From Castor canadensis (Eukaryota > Chordata > Mammalia > Rodentia > Castoridae), in the NCBI RefSeq assembly GCF_047511655.1, contig NC_133387.1, positions 44,310,853-44,374,852 on the forward strand: a stretch of DNA of 64,000 bases, in the 5' to 3' direction. The translations under genes and the position numbers were made by a program. Each line of letters opens with the position of its first letter. Within the stretch, counting starts at the first letter, position 1. Below, piece after piece: positions 46,113 through 61,894 of this stretch. The notes under the pieces are model-generated. The model was not told the DNA's origin. It did no database searches and saw only the letters and a list, made by a program, of their open reading frames with translations.

Positions 46113-46849
46113 TTCTATGGGAGTAATAAGAAATAGTTTGGTCATCTCTTCAAGAGGCTTTAAATTTATGATTTTAATCTTAAAATGGTGTCTAGCTAGT
46201 TATCATCTGATTGCTGGCATGATGGTTATACAAGCTTCATATAATTATTGCCCCTACATTCACATTCTTGGTCTTCTTTCACAGTATTATCTATTTGTAT
46301 ATGAAGTACATATATTTCATTTGCAAATATATGTGTATGTACATTGTGACTATATAAATAGATACAGAAACTGACCTTATCTTTATAACTTCTGATGGTT
46401 TTATAATAATCCATCCATCTCAATTATCATTCACATAAATCTGATTTGTAATAAAGTGTACATTTTGCACATGAATTTGACCCTTTTAGAACAGTTTATG
46501 AAAATGTGGAGTATAACTCTCTTGTAGGTCATTTAAAATATATATATGAATTTGTGTTTTGTAATGATATCTTTGACAAAATAATAATCAGAGATTTTAG
46601 GCAAAAAAACTGATTAAAATATTTGTATATAGAGCAGTATGTTGGTGACCTCAGTTATAGGATTTCTAGCTCTTGACTGATCTGCTTAATACCCTCGACC
46701 AAGGCTATCCAACAAAAATAAAATGGCAGCCATATACATGTATAATTTAAGACATTCTAGTTGTAGTAAAATGTTTTTAGTTTCAAACACTAAAAAGAAA
46801 CAGGTGAAATTAACTTGATAATACATTTTATTCAACCCACTGTAACCAA

Positions 46850-47215
46850 AATATAATTTTAACATAAAATATAAATGTATAATATATAAAAATAAAATAC
46901 TACTAAATATAAAATCACATATAATGTACATTTATATATAAGTATGGCAAATAAATATAGTTATACAAAATTTAAATATATATGAATTTATCAACATGAG
47001 ATATAAATAATTTATGGATTATAAAATAAATATAAATCAATATAGATTTATTAATAAAAATAGAGATTTATAAATAAAAATATAGGTTTTATTAATGAGA
47101 TAAATAAAAATAGAGATGAAATAGAGATTTATTGAATAAAATATAGATTTATTAATGAGATAGATTAAATAAAAATATAGATTTATTAAATCTATAAAAT
47201 ATAGATTTATTAAAC
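46850..47215. repeat. AT-rich minisatellite-like block
   Basis: Imperfect units around 'atagatttattaat(a/g)…aaataaaaatatag' recur from about 47025 to 47212. They are preceded by general TA-rich sequence. Confidence 0.75.
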
Positions 47216-47276
47216 CTGATCTTGAGACAAGTCATTTACATTTTACATACCTCCAATTTCCTCATCTTTAAAAGGA

Positions 47277-47575
47277 AGATGTAGGTAGGATGTAGTGACT
47301 CACATCTGTAATCCCAGAACACAAGAGGCTGAAGGAGGAGTATGGTGCTTTCCAGACCAGCCTGGGCTACTCAGAGAGACCCTGTCTCAAAAAACAAAAC
47401 AAAACAGAAAAGAAAAAAAGAAGACATTAAATCAGTAGTGGCCCAATCCTGTAATTACAGCATTGGAGATGCTGAGGCAAGAGGATCTTGAGTTCAAGGT
47501 CAGCTTGGGTTAAATAGTGGATTCAGTTCCAGCCTGGGCTTCATGGTAAGACCCTGCCTCAAAAAATAAATAAAT
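47277..47575 (+). repeat. Two adjacent B1-type SINEs
   Basis: The first (47277-47405) reads 'gtagtgactcacatctgtaatcccag…gagaccctgtctc' with an A-tail. The second (about 47425-47575) reads 'cctgtaattacagcattgg…gtaagaccctgcctc' with an AAAT-type tail. Confidence 0.8.
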
Positions 47576-48461
47576 AAAAGAAAGATAACTGTAACATTGT
47601 GTTTCTTATCTCTAAGCTTTCTCTCAGATGTGTCTCTGAAAGTAATTAAAATTAGTTGTATGGTTTTTGTGACTGAGGGCATCCTACTTGTCAGCTGGCC
47701 TAGTCTCCTATTTTACAAATGAGCAAATCGCAGCCAAATAGGTGAATTAACTAGGAGGAGGAATGGTTTGTGGCTGTTATTAATACTAAGGAGCTATTAG
47801 GAAGCACTAAAATTTCACTTTAGGAATGTGGTTTGAATAAGGGAGTCATTAAGCTTAATTACTGTCTGCATTAACACCTGTGTTTTGAAATGTAAGTAAA
47901 ATGCTCATTTGAAAATATCCTAAGACCCCCAAAGTCATTAACATAAAATATAAATTTTACCATTGACTTGTATCTGTAGAGTTTACATAGAAATTCATCC
48001 ATCTTTTAGCTGCCTGGAATAAGGTCAGAATTCTGTTTTCATCTTGTAAGATTTGCTGACTCACAAAAATTAAGGCGGGATCCTGCTTCACATTTACTTG
48101 TGAGTTTATGAAATGTCAAAAATCACTTGTGGGAGACACAAAACTAGAAATAGAATCCATTGGAATGCTCAAGTAATCACAACCTTATGAAAATCTGAAG
48201 GAAAAGCTATGTGATGTCTGAGAAATAGCAAAAACACCCATAAAAACAAGTCAAAAACATCCCACTTTACTGTTTAGTTTTCACAAAGACAGAAGGCTGA
48301 ATTCAACTTCCTACCCCCGTGGGAGTCTCTCTTTCTCAACCACATGAAGGCCCTATATGATGAGCCAAGTTTTAAAAAATAATAAGTGCATTTAATTATG
48401 CCTGGAGAAATCTTTCCAGCTTTTTTTTTTTCTGTAAACACACTTCTCATAAGAAATCATG

Positions 48462-48657
48462 AATTTTTTTGTTTGTTTGCAATACTGGGGTTTGAACTCA
48501 GGGCTTTGCACTTGCGAGACAAGTGCTCTACCACTTGCACCTCTTACTTTTATTTTGTTTTTGAGACAAGGTTTCCTAACTTTGCTTGGGCTAGCTTTGA
48601 ACCTCCACCTCCTGAGTGAGTAGGTGGGATTACAGATTTGTGCCAACATGCCCAGCA
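48462..48657 (-). repeat. B1-dID SINE
   Basis: The plus strand shows reversed ID ('actggggtttgaactcagggctttgcacttgcgagacaagtgctctaccactt') and then reversed B1 ('gagacaaggtttcc…ctcctgagtgagtaggtgggattacag'). Confidence 0.85.
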
Positions 48658-49592
48658 TAAAAATCATTATAGAGATAAACACCTAGGATAAAAGATGAAG
48701 ACATGTCCCACCCAGAGAAATGCATAGTCATTCAGTTATTCTTTACCTTGGCACCTAGAACCTTTGACAAATTTGTATTTTTTCTGTTCTTGAGGCAAAT
48801 GTAAGAGTCTGCATTGAAGCCCTAGTTCTGCAGTAATTGGCTTTGTGCTCCCAGGCTGGCTAGTGTCCCCACTTCAAAAGGAAAGGGCTTCATTCCATTG
48901 TTTCTCATTTCCCTTCAGACTCTACCATATGACTTACATTCTTTCTGAAATTATACAGCAAAGATATAAACCCAAAGATTGTGTCATTTCAGATCATTTG
49001 AAAAGAAGTAGTGGGTCTAATAAACTGAATAAATAGGTAAACATTTCTACTTCTCTGAAGAAAAGTTAAGTACATTTGAGTTTTATGAAGTGATTGCCTA
49101 ACAGGAGTCAGTGTACAAAAGAACATAATATTAAAAACTGGTCATTTTTCCAGATGAGGTTGATCTCTGAAGTAATAGGAAAATGGACCAAGGAGAAGAT
49201 GATATAAATTAGTATTGTCCAATTGGAAGCAAAATCCAAGAGACATGCCAGTGTTTGTGATAGATGCTCAGAAGACTAACTCCCTAGCAAAGGCAGGATG
49301 AAAAGGCACTCACTAAATGTGAAATAAACACCATTGAGTGTCTACTCTCCAGTGCCTACTGAGTAGGCTGAAAGTGACACACTGTACCTTCAGTGACCAG
49401 CGCATGTTTCCCATCACATCTCTTGTCTTTAAGTTACAATACTAATGCATAACTGCTTATAGATGGTTACACATACTACCATGCAGTTCTACTGCGGAAG
49501 CATTTGTTCTTTTCTTTTCCTCTACCTAGAATAACACTCCACACCACACACATGCACTCCCACCCCTTGCCTGACTAGAACCCACTAATTCT

Positions 49593-52500
49593 TTTTTTTT
49601 TCATTTTTCTTTTATTATTCATATGTGCATACAAGGCTTGGTTCATTTCTCCCCCCTGCCCCCACCCCCTCCCTTACCTCCCTCTCCTCCCCCCCTCAAT
49701 ACCCAGCAGAAACTATTTTGCCCTTATTTCTAATTTTGTTGTAGAGAGAGTATAAGCAATAATAGGAAGGAACAAGGGTTTTTGCTGGTTGAGATAAGGA
49801 TAGCTATACAGGGCATTGACTCACATTGATTTCCTGTGCGTGGGTGTTATCTTCTAGGTTAATTCTTTTTGATCTCACCTTTTCTCTAGTTCCTGTTCCC
49901 CTTTTCCTATTGGCCTCAGTTGCTTTAAGGTATCTGCTTTAGTTTCTCTGCGTTAAGGGCCACAAATGCTAGCTAGTTTTTTAGGTGTCTTACCTATCCT
50001 CACCCCTCCCTTGTGTGCTCTTGCTTTTATCATGTGCTCATAGTCCAATCCCCTTGTTGTGTTTGCCCTTGATCTAATGTCCACATATGAGGGAGAACAT
50101 ATGATTTTTGGTCTTTTGGGCCAGGCTAACCTCACTCAGAATGATGTTCTCCAATTCCATCATTTACCAGCGAATGGTAACATTTCGTTCTTCTTCATGG
50201 CTGCATAAAATTCCATTGTGTATAGATACCATATTTTCTTAATCCATTCGTCAGTGCTGGGGCATCTTGGCTGTTTCCATAGCTTGGCTATTGTGAATAG
50301 TGCCGCAATAAACATGGATGTGCAGGTGCCTCTGGAGTAACAGTCTTTTGGGTATATCCCCAAGAGTGGTATTGCTGGATCAAATGGTAGATCGATGTCC
50401 AGCTTTTTAAGTAGCCTCCAAATTTTTTTCCAGAGTGGTTTTACTAGTCTACATTCCCACCAACAGTGTAAGAAGGTTCCTTTTTCCCCGCATCCTCGCC
50501 AACACCTGTTGTTGGTGGTGTTGCTGATGATGGCTATTCTAACAGGGGTGAGGTGGAATCTTAGCGTGGTTTTAATTTACATTTCCTTTATTGCTAGAGA
50601 TGGTGAGCATTTTTTCATGTGTTTTCTGGCCATTTGAATTTCTTCTTTTGAGAAAGTTCTGTTTAGTTCACGTGCCCATTTCTTTATTGGTTCATTAGTT
50701 TTGGGAGAATTTAGTTTTTTAAGTTCCCTATATATTCTGGTTATCAGTCCTTTGTCTGATGTATAGTTGGCAAATATTTTCTCCCACTCTGTGGGTGTTC
50801 TCTTCAGTTTAGAGACCATTTCTTTTGATGAACAGAAGCTTTTTAGTTTTATGAGGTCCCATTTATCTATGCTATCTCTTAGTTGCTGTGCTGCTGGGGT
50901 TTCATTGAGAAAGTTCTTACCTATACCTACTAACTCCAGAGTATTACCTACTCTTTCTTGTATCAACTTAAGAGTTTGGGGTCTGATATTAAGATCCTTG
51001 ATCCATTTTGAGTTAATCTTGGTATAGGGTGATATACATGGATCTAGTTTCAGTTTTTTGCAGACTGCTAACCAGTTTTCCCAGCAGTTTTTGTTGAAGA
51101 GGCTGCTATTTCTCCATCATATATTTTTAGCTCCTTTGTCAAAGATAAGTTGCTTATAGTTGTGTGGCTTCATATCTGGATCCTCTATTCTGTTCCACTG
51201 GTCTTCATGTCTGTTTTTGTGCCAGTACCATGCTGTTTTTATTGTTACTGCTTTGTAATATAGTTTGAAGTCAGGTATTGTGATACCACCTGCATTGTTC
51301 TTTTGACTGAGTATTGCCTTGGCTATTCGTGGCCTCTTGTGTTTCCATATAAATTTCACAGTAGATTTTTCAATCTCTTTAATGAATGTCATTGGAATTT
51401 TGATGGGAATTGCATTAAACATGTAGATTACTTTGGGGAGTATTGACATTTTTACTATGTTGATTCTACCAATCCATGAGCATGGGATATCTCTCCACCT
51501 TCTATAGTTTTCCTCAATCTCTTTCTTCAGAAGTGTATAGTTTTCTTTGTAGAGGTCTTTCACATCTTTTGTTGGGTTTACACCTAGGTATTTGATTTTT
51601 TTTGAGGCTATTGTAAATGGAATTGTTTTCATACATTCTTTTTCCGTTTGCTCATTGTTAGTGTATAGAAATGCTAATGATTTTTCTATGTTGATTTTAT
51701 ATCCTGCTACCTTGCTATAGCTATTGATGATGTCTAGAAGCGTCTGAGTCGAGTTTTTTGGGTCTTTAAGGTATAGGATCATGTCATCTGCAAATAGGGA
51801 TATTTTGACAGTTTCTTTACCTATTTGTATTCCTTTTATTCCTTCTTCTTGCCTAATTGCTCTGGCTGGGAATTCCAGTACTATGTTGAATAGGAGTGGA
51901 GATAGTGGGCATCCTTGTCTGGTTCCTGATTTTAGAGGGAATGGTTTTAATTTTTCTCCGTTAAGTATAATGCTGGCTGTAGGTTTGTCATATATAGCTT
52001 TTATAATGTTGAGGAACTTTCCTTCTATTCCTAGTTTTCTTAGAGCTTTTATCATGAAATGATGTTGGATCTTATCAAAGGCTTTTTCTGCATCTATTGA
52101 GATGATCAAGTGGTTTTTGTCTTTGCTTCTGTTAATGTGGTTTATTACGTTTATTGATTTTCATATGTTGAACCACCCCTGCATCCCTGGGATGAAGCCT
52201 ACTTGGTCGTGGTGAATAATCTTTTTGATGTGTTGCCGAATTCGATTTGCCATTATTTTGTTGAGGATTTTTGCATCAATGTTCATTAAGGAGATTGGCC
52301 TGTAGTTCTCCTTTTTGGAGGTGTCTTTGCCTGGTTTTGGGATAAGTGTAATACTGGCTTCATAAAATGTGTTTGGCAGTTTTCCTTCCCTTTCTATTTC
52401 GTGGAACAGTTTAAGGAGGGTTGGTATCAGTTCTTCTTTAAAGGTCTGATAGAATTCAGCAGAGAATCCATCAGGTCCTGGACTTTTCTTTTTGGGGAGA

Positions 52501-53032
52501 CTCTTGATTGCTGCTTCAATTTCATTTTGTGTTATAGGTCTATTCAGGTGATTAATTTCCTCTTGGTTCAGTTTTGGATGATCATATGTATCTAGAAATC
52601 TGTCCATTTCTTTTAGATTTTCAAATTTATTTGAATATAGGTTCTCAAAGTAGTCTCTGATGATTTCCTGGACTTCCATGGTGTTTGTTGTTCTCTCCCC
52701 TTTTGCATTCCTAATTCTACTAATTTGGGTTTTTCTCTCCTCATTTTAGTCAGGTTTGCCAGGGGTCTATCAATCTTGTTTATTTTTTCAAAGAACCAAC
52801 TTTTTGTTTCATTAATTCTTTGTATGGTTTTTTTGGTTTCTATTTCGTTGATTTCAGCTCTTATTTTTATTATTTCTCTCCTTCTATTTGTTTTGGGATT
52901 TGCTTGTTCTTGTTTTTCTAGGAGTTTGAGATGTATCATTAGGTCATTGATTTGGGATCTTTCAATCTTTTTAATATATGCCCTCATGGCTATAAACTTT
53001 CCTCTCAAGACTGCCTTAGCTGTGTCCATAGG
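49593..53032 (-). mobile_element. Young L1, 5'-truncated (3.4 kb), with 17-bp target-site duplication
   Basis: The perfect direct repeat TAGAACCCACTAATTCT is present at 49576-49592 and 53033-53049. The minus-strand element runs from the middle of ORF2 (after the endonuclease) through the 3' UTR to an A-tail. The 3' UTR carries the same C-rich (G-rich on the minus strand) tract at 49651-49700 as the other young copies. Confidence 0.95.
50074..53032 (-). pseudogene. L1 ORF2 remnant with reverse transcriptase
   Basis: Open blocks are 52613-53029, 52161-52679, 51117-52109 and 50577-50966; the ORF2 stop is the TAG at 50074-50076. The reverse transcriptase keeps its F-A-D-D catalytic box at 51783-51794, as well as fingers/palm motifs such as K-S-P-G-P-D-G-F and R-Q-G-C-P-L-S-P. 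A frameshift lies near 52613-52680 and stops lie near 52110-52160 and 50970-51115. The endonuclease is missing. It cannot retrotranspose. Confidence 0.9.
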
Positions 53033-54365
53033 TAGAACCCACTAATTCTAGAGACTTAGCCCAGAGACAGTGTAGGAAGCCAGCACTGTGCCCTCTCCTC
53101 AATGTCCCTTTAACCCTGGACGCTTTCCTTTATCTTGTCAACACCGGGCCTTCCCTGCCTACAAATACATGCAAATAAGCATCAAAAGTCTGTGATATAT
53201 AAGGTTTAATTGTAAAGATTTAGTCTACATATCATCAAATATAGTAAATTATTGTTCGTGAGGTCTTACCATTTTATGTTCCATGAAAAAAGTAAAGTGT
53301 ATATCAAATCTTTGGTTAGGTAGTGATTTTAACACACATCTCATTTTAGGAATGTTGAAATGTGAACAGATTTGCACCTCAGATTCAATGCTATGTGGTG
53401 CTATGACACTGGTGTTTGGGAATTGTGATTTCACTATGAGGTAGATCCTAATGTGCCACTTTGCTCCCACATGGCTTCAGGACAATTCTATTTTCCTGAA
53501 AAGTGTACTTCCTGTGGGGGGAAAAATAATTTACTTCCCAAAGAAAGTTAACAGAACTGAAGCGCTCTAAAGTAGTGATAGTTTCTATCTAAGAAATAGA
53601 AATTTTAAATGAATTAGGAAAATTGCAAATTTGTCCATTGGTTCAGATCTGCAATTCAAGAGACTTTACTTATGCTCCATACAGACCTAAGGAAAAGGGA
53701 TTCTAGACTGGTTCAGCTAGTCTTTCGAATAACAGAAAAACTACTTGTTGAATGGAAGAGAAAATTCTGCCACTCAGTTTTAGACATGAAACTTTGCATA
53801 GGAAACATGACATGCTTAGGAAAACACGATTCAAGAGGAACCCGGTTAAAATATTTTTCAGGGTTGTGTGTACCAATATGGTGGAATGATGAATGAGCGT
53901 ATCTTTTCTCTTGAATAAGTGCTGGCTCAAGAATTCTAGATTCTTTGCATGACTCAAATGTGGTCAGAGGAATCACCACTCATTGCTGTGCTGCAGAGCT
54001 TGTAGGCAAGGGTTCAAGGCCAGAACGAGTCTACATTGCACTTGAAACCAGCCTATGAGGAATAAAGATGCATTTTCACATTGTTTTTCCACAGAGAAGA
54101 ATCTAGTGTCAGTGCTCAAGGCAGCCAAGGATAGGCTGATTTCTTTAGTTTGTAACATGAGTCAAACTCCATGTTTGCATCAACATTGTGTAAGCCTTAA
54201 TTAGGAAAAAAATTGTTGTTTATGTCCAGGCTGAACAACTTGTTTCACATGATGTTTAAGTGACTCCAAGAAGTAAAAACAAGTGGTTCAGTTGCTGTTG
54301 TCTTTTACCCATTCACATTGTAGATTAAATATGAGAACTCACCACAGAAAATATAGAGAGGAAAA

Positions 54366-54704
54366 ATGAAGACCAGCCATAGTGGTATATGTCTATAATC
54401 CCAGCTGCTCTAGAGGCAAACATCAGTAGGATCAAGTCCATCCAGGCAAAAAGATAGTGAGATTCCCCCCAATCTCAACCAAAAAGCAGGGTATAGTGGT
54501 GCACACCTGTGATCCCAGGTATGTGGGAGGCATAGGTAGAAGGATCGAGGTCTAAAGTAGGCCCCAGGGGGAAAAAAACACAGGACCCCATTCAAAATAT
54601 AACTGAAACAAAAAAGGGCTGGCAGTTAGGTTGCTCAAGTGGTACAGCACTTACTAAGTGTGAGGCCCAGAGGTCAAATCCCAGTATGGCTGAAAAAAGA
54701 AGTA
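54366..54704 (+). repeat. B1-B1-ID trimeric SINE
   Basis: Same layout as 32522-32842: a first B1 ('gaccagccatagtggtatatgtctataatcccagctgctc'), a second B1 ('cagggtatagtggtgcacacctgtgatccc') and an ID unit ('gctcaagtggtacagcacttac'). Confidence 0.8.
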
Positions 54705-55824
54705 AAATGGGCACAATTATTGCATAGAACTTCAATACAAAATTTGAACAAGTATTCCCTCTTCCCTGTTTTCTCAGTTCCACAGGCAGGGCCAGTTCAC
54801 AGGTGTGGCAGAGCACAGCTACCATTTTAATGCCTCACCTTAGACCAGGGGGTGAATGTCTAGGAACCCCATCAAAGTGCAGTCTGGAAAGACCAAGGGG
54901 AGGGAAAATGGCCAAAGCAGAACTTCAGAAAGTCTATTCTGTGCTATTAGGAAGCTCCAGTTATGACACCATTCATTTGGGGCTTGTTTTGAGAGTATCT
55001 TATGATGATGGAGATTTATGATCTTGTTATATGTCCCTTGCAAATGTCAGGGGTATCCTGATTCTGGAAAGTATGTTTGTATATCTGTATTTGCTGCTAA
55101 CTTACACTGTCTGATACTGTAGCCAAGAAATCCCATGAGGCTTTTGAGTACTTAGTGTCTGAGTTGAGATTTGCTGTAAGTGTAAAATGTACATCATATT
55201 TCAGACTTGGCACAAAATCATGAATGTAAAAGAATAGTAATTTTATATTGGTTCCATATTGAAATAATATTTTAGATATTGTAGGCTAAATAAAATATTA
55301 AAATTCACTGTTTATTTTTACCTTTTCAATATGTCTAATAAACTATTTTAAATTACCAATATAGCTCATAGTGTTTTTCTGTTGGACAGAGCTTATGTAG
55401 ATCATAAATTCCTTTAGGTCAGGGATACTGTCAGGTATATATTAATTAGTTGCTCAGAGTATGTTTGGTAATCCAAGCTATTGAGCTGAAATAAAGGAGT
55501 CAAGATTATAATGATTTTTTTAAGTAGTAGTTTTGACACTGTGGATTTGGAAAGTATCAAAGCAAGCTAGGACAGATTATGTCAGGAAATTTTAAGATGT
55601 CTATTAATTGTCTTTGGTGTATGGAGTTTGAACATGTATAAAAAGAGATATGAGCACTGGCCATGGCCTTCTCATGGAGATGTTCAGATTTGCCCTGCAG
55701 AGTTTACCTTACTTGACCACCCATAATTCTATTGTTCTAATGCCATATAATCCAGCAGTTTGTTCAAAAGATCTATTGCTAAAGGATTGTCCCCCTGTGT
55801 CATTTAGCTGTAGTTCTTATACTT

Positions 55825-55985
55825 TAATGTATTTAAACATCACTTGCAAATTTTGTCATGAATATGGGTCTTATAAACTAGGATCTCAGAGATCCTAGTT
55901 CAGTAGAGAAGGGCAGGTGACTAGTCATCTGCATGTTAACACCCCAGGAGAATCCAGTACAATGCTTGTGAACAATACTTTGGGG
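55825..55985 (+). mobile_element. MER5-like relic
   Basis: '…gtgactagtcatctgcatgttaacaccccaggagaatccagtacaatgcttgtgaacaatactttggg' resembles the MER5 inner and 3' parts. It contains the hairpin at 55876-55900. Confidence 0.4.
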
Positions 55986-56099
55986 GAATACATATGGCAT
56001 CATAATCTGGGAATGGCCTGGAAGTCTACTTGGAAGGGGGAGTTTTCTCAGTGATTGTTGTTACTGATATAAAGAACTTAAATTGTTAGGTATTTTAGT

Positions 56100-57050
56100 A
56101 ATCAAACAGTTGTAGCAAGGAAACCATGAACAGAGGCAAAATCACAGGCAACATATGGAATGGAAGAAAATATTTGCAAACCATCTCTTGGATAAGGGGT
56201 TAATATCTGAAATGTACTAAGAATCTTTCAACTCAATAGCAGAAAAACAAATAACCCAATTTTACCATGGAAAAATGACTTTGACTAGACATTTCTTCAA
56301 AGAAAATAAACCAATGGCTAACACACATATGAAAATGTGCTCAGCATCACTAATCATCAGGGAAATGCATATCAAAACCATAATAAGGTATATCACCTCA
56401 CACTCACTGGAATGATCACTGTAAAAAATGAAAATAAGCATTAGCAAGAGTGTGGAGAAACTGGAGCCTTTGTGTGTTATTGGTGGAATTCTAAAATAGT
56501 GCAGTCACTATGGAAAACAGTATAGAGGCTCCTCAAAAAAATTAAAACCACAACTATCATATGATTTAGCAATCCCATTTCTGGTTATATATCAAAAGAA
56601 GGATGTTGAAAAGATATTTGATACCCATGTTCATTGCACCATTATTCATAATAGATAAATGAGGGAGCAATCTAAATGTCCATTGAGGAATGAATAAATA
56701 AAGAAAATATTATGTGCAATGAAATATCAGTCAGCTTTCAAAAAAGGGGAAATCCTATCATATGCTACAACATGGGTGAACTTTAAGTACATTCTGCAAA
56801 ATGAAAGAAGCTAATGACACAAATGCAAATTCTACATGATTCCACTTACATGGAGTGTTTAAAGTAGTCAGATTCATAGAATCAGAGATTACAATGGTAT
56901 TTTTGTCAAGGAAAGGAGGAATCACTCCTCAACGGGTACAAAGTCTCAGTCATGCTACATGAAAACATCCTAGAGGTCTATCATAAATCATTGTGTATAT
57001 AGTTACCAATACTGTCAGCGCACTTAAAAATTAAGATAAAAAAGTCATGT
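56100..57050 (+). mobile_element. Old L1, ORF2 end and 3' UTR
   Basis: The plus-strand sequence follows the order of L1 ORF2 C-terminus and 3' UTR (for example AAATGCATATCAAAACC, GGAAAACAGTATAGAGGCTCC, and AACATGGGTGAACTT). There are many substitutions and no usable frame. No target-site duplication is visible. Confidence 0.75.
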
Positions 57051-58686
57051 TTTTTACCAAGTTAATCAAAAAGCACAAACTATCCTAATAATTCATGGGG
57101 GCAGTTCTCTTAGGACAGAGAAAAATAATTTCATTTCTCTTAAACACTTGTTTTTGTTAGAAATTTTGAGCTAAAGTAAATGTGTACTTACAGTGAAGCT
57201 GTGCGGATGTGAAAAGACTGAGAGCTTGTGGCCCCTCCATGACTGAACGTACTGGAGGGCAAAGCCTACTTATCCTGAGTGTCACTTGAAGTTACACGTT
57301 GACTGTGGGATGCTGTCACTTCAGGGGCATCTGGAGACTGAAATTTCCCTTCATCCCCTATCTCATCTCCATCTGTCATCCCCATACTTGGAGCCTAGAC
57401 TTTCGATATCTTAATTTAGTTCTCTTAAAACATTTTATAAAAAGCCTAGAAAAATCACTACTTTTAGGAATACTGATTCCTAGGCCCCTGTCTTAGACAG
57501 AGGGAGAATGATCAGACCATTCTGTGCAGCATTCTGTACCATTGAGCACTCACTTGGCAGCCAGGAGTCCTGTGCTAGCCAGAAGCCTTCCTCTAGGTAG
57601 TGATTCTCTATTCTTTCTAGTAACTGCTAGGCAAGTGGAGGTCAATGTTGGGGCTGGCTAGTTCTTCTGTAAGGAGAGCAAAAAGAGCAACAGCAAAGGC
57701 ATGAAGTGACTTCTGTATTTTCTGATGCAATGAAAATATGGCACTGGGCTAATAAATATCACATATTTTCCTCCTTACACACCTTTCTTGGTGTCCAGTT
57801 CTAGCCCATCAAATTATTACTTGATTTTTAAATGGATTTTTAATTTTTTGCCCATTTTTGCTTTTACAGCATGCTGGTTTATTTCTCAATGATATTGAGT
57901 ACGAAATATTTCAAATCTAATATCGATATGTACAGATGCAATATAATCACCATCTGCCTTAAGAAAGAGAATGTTACATGTACAGTTGAAACAAGACCTC
58001 TCCCAAGTCATATCTGCCCCCCTCCCCTGCAGTGGTCTGCTGCCTTGAAATTAGTGTTCATCACTCCTAAGTCTGTGTATCAAGACAGTACATATTCTCC
58101 TACTGATGTGTATAGTGTCTTTGTTTTATGTATCAGTTAAAAATAAATTTAATTTAAAAATTAAATGAAACTATGGTGATTTTAATATTTTTAAAATGTG
58201 CAATTGCTGTAGGTCAATAGTGTATACTCTGACCTCATCATAGTTCCACTCAATTTGTCTTTTGTTCCTTTAGAGACAAATTGTATGTCTCATAAAAAGA
58301 TGGTCATTAAAGACTTTTAAAGATTTTTTAAAAAAATCATTTGAAGCATGATTTTAAAAAATTCTTTATATCATCATTATATATTTATATACATCAATAT
58401 TACTTTGTATGTTTTAAATTTCATATAAATGACAATATGTTTGCTGTAGTCTTCTGAGCCCTGATTCTTTTTTATTATCCTGCCTGTTATCTTAAGCTTC
58501 ATTTGTGACATTTCTTCCAGTGTTAATTAGCTAAACTATTATTAACACCAATGTACAACATTATTGCAGAAGAGCGTTTGGCCCTATAATACAACTAGAA
58601 ATGGCTTAGTTTGAAATTTTTTATGTGCTAGATTAATGTGTAATTGTAATATTGTGTGTAACTGTTAAACATTTGTTTTATTTCAG

Positions 58687-58784
58687 GTTTAATATAACAT
58701 ATCTTACCATGCCTTTTCCTTGCCCCTTCTCCCGAAATCATCAACAGTAGAAAAAGAAGAAAAAAACATGTCAGGACACAAATG
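58687..58784 (+). CDS. ICA1: ICA1 first coding exon (5' UTR plus start of CDS)
   Basis: The start codon is at 58768-58770. It is followed by codons for S-G-H-K and the first two bases of a Cys codon, then a donor (TG|GTAAGT) with GT at 58785-58786. M-S-G-H-K-C is the N-terminus of ICA1/ICA69 as I recall it. The splice phase matches the next exon exactly: TG joins T to complete the codon. Two acceptors are possible. One ends at 58686 after a T-rich tract. The other ends at 58747 (CAACAG) after a long pyrimidine run. The longer form would include an upstream ATG at about 58708 whose short frame stops at the TAG at 58748-58750. ICA1 is an arfaptin-homology (AH/BAR) protein that binds PICK1 and Rab2 and helps form dense-core and insulin granules at the Golgi. 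Confidence 0.88.

Positions 58785-61894
<3,110 letters not shown>

Larger units (their letters stand above)
37961..58686 (+). other. ICA1: ICA1 first intron (inferred)
   Basis: I infer this is intron between the CpG-island promoter and the first coding exon. It is AT-rich and holds two young L1 copies, a MaLR LTR, MIR/L2/MER5 fragments and several SINEs, listed separately. Extra non-coding 5' exons could lie here, since alternative first exons are common in such genes, but I cannot point to one. Stretches with nothing recognisable beyond scattered low-complexity sequence are about 37960-38710, 39685-40490, 40926-41350, 44600-45985, 47580-48460, 48660-49575, 53050-54365, 54705-55380 and 57060-58680. 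Confidence 0.6.
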
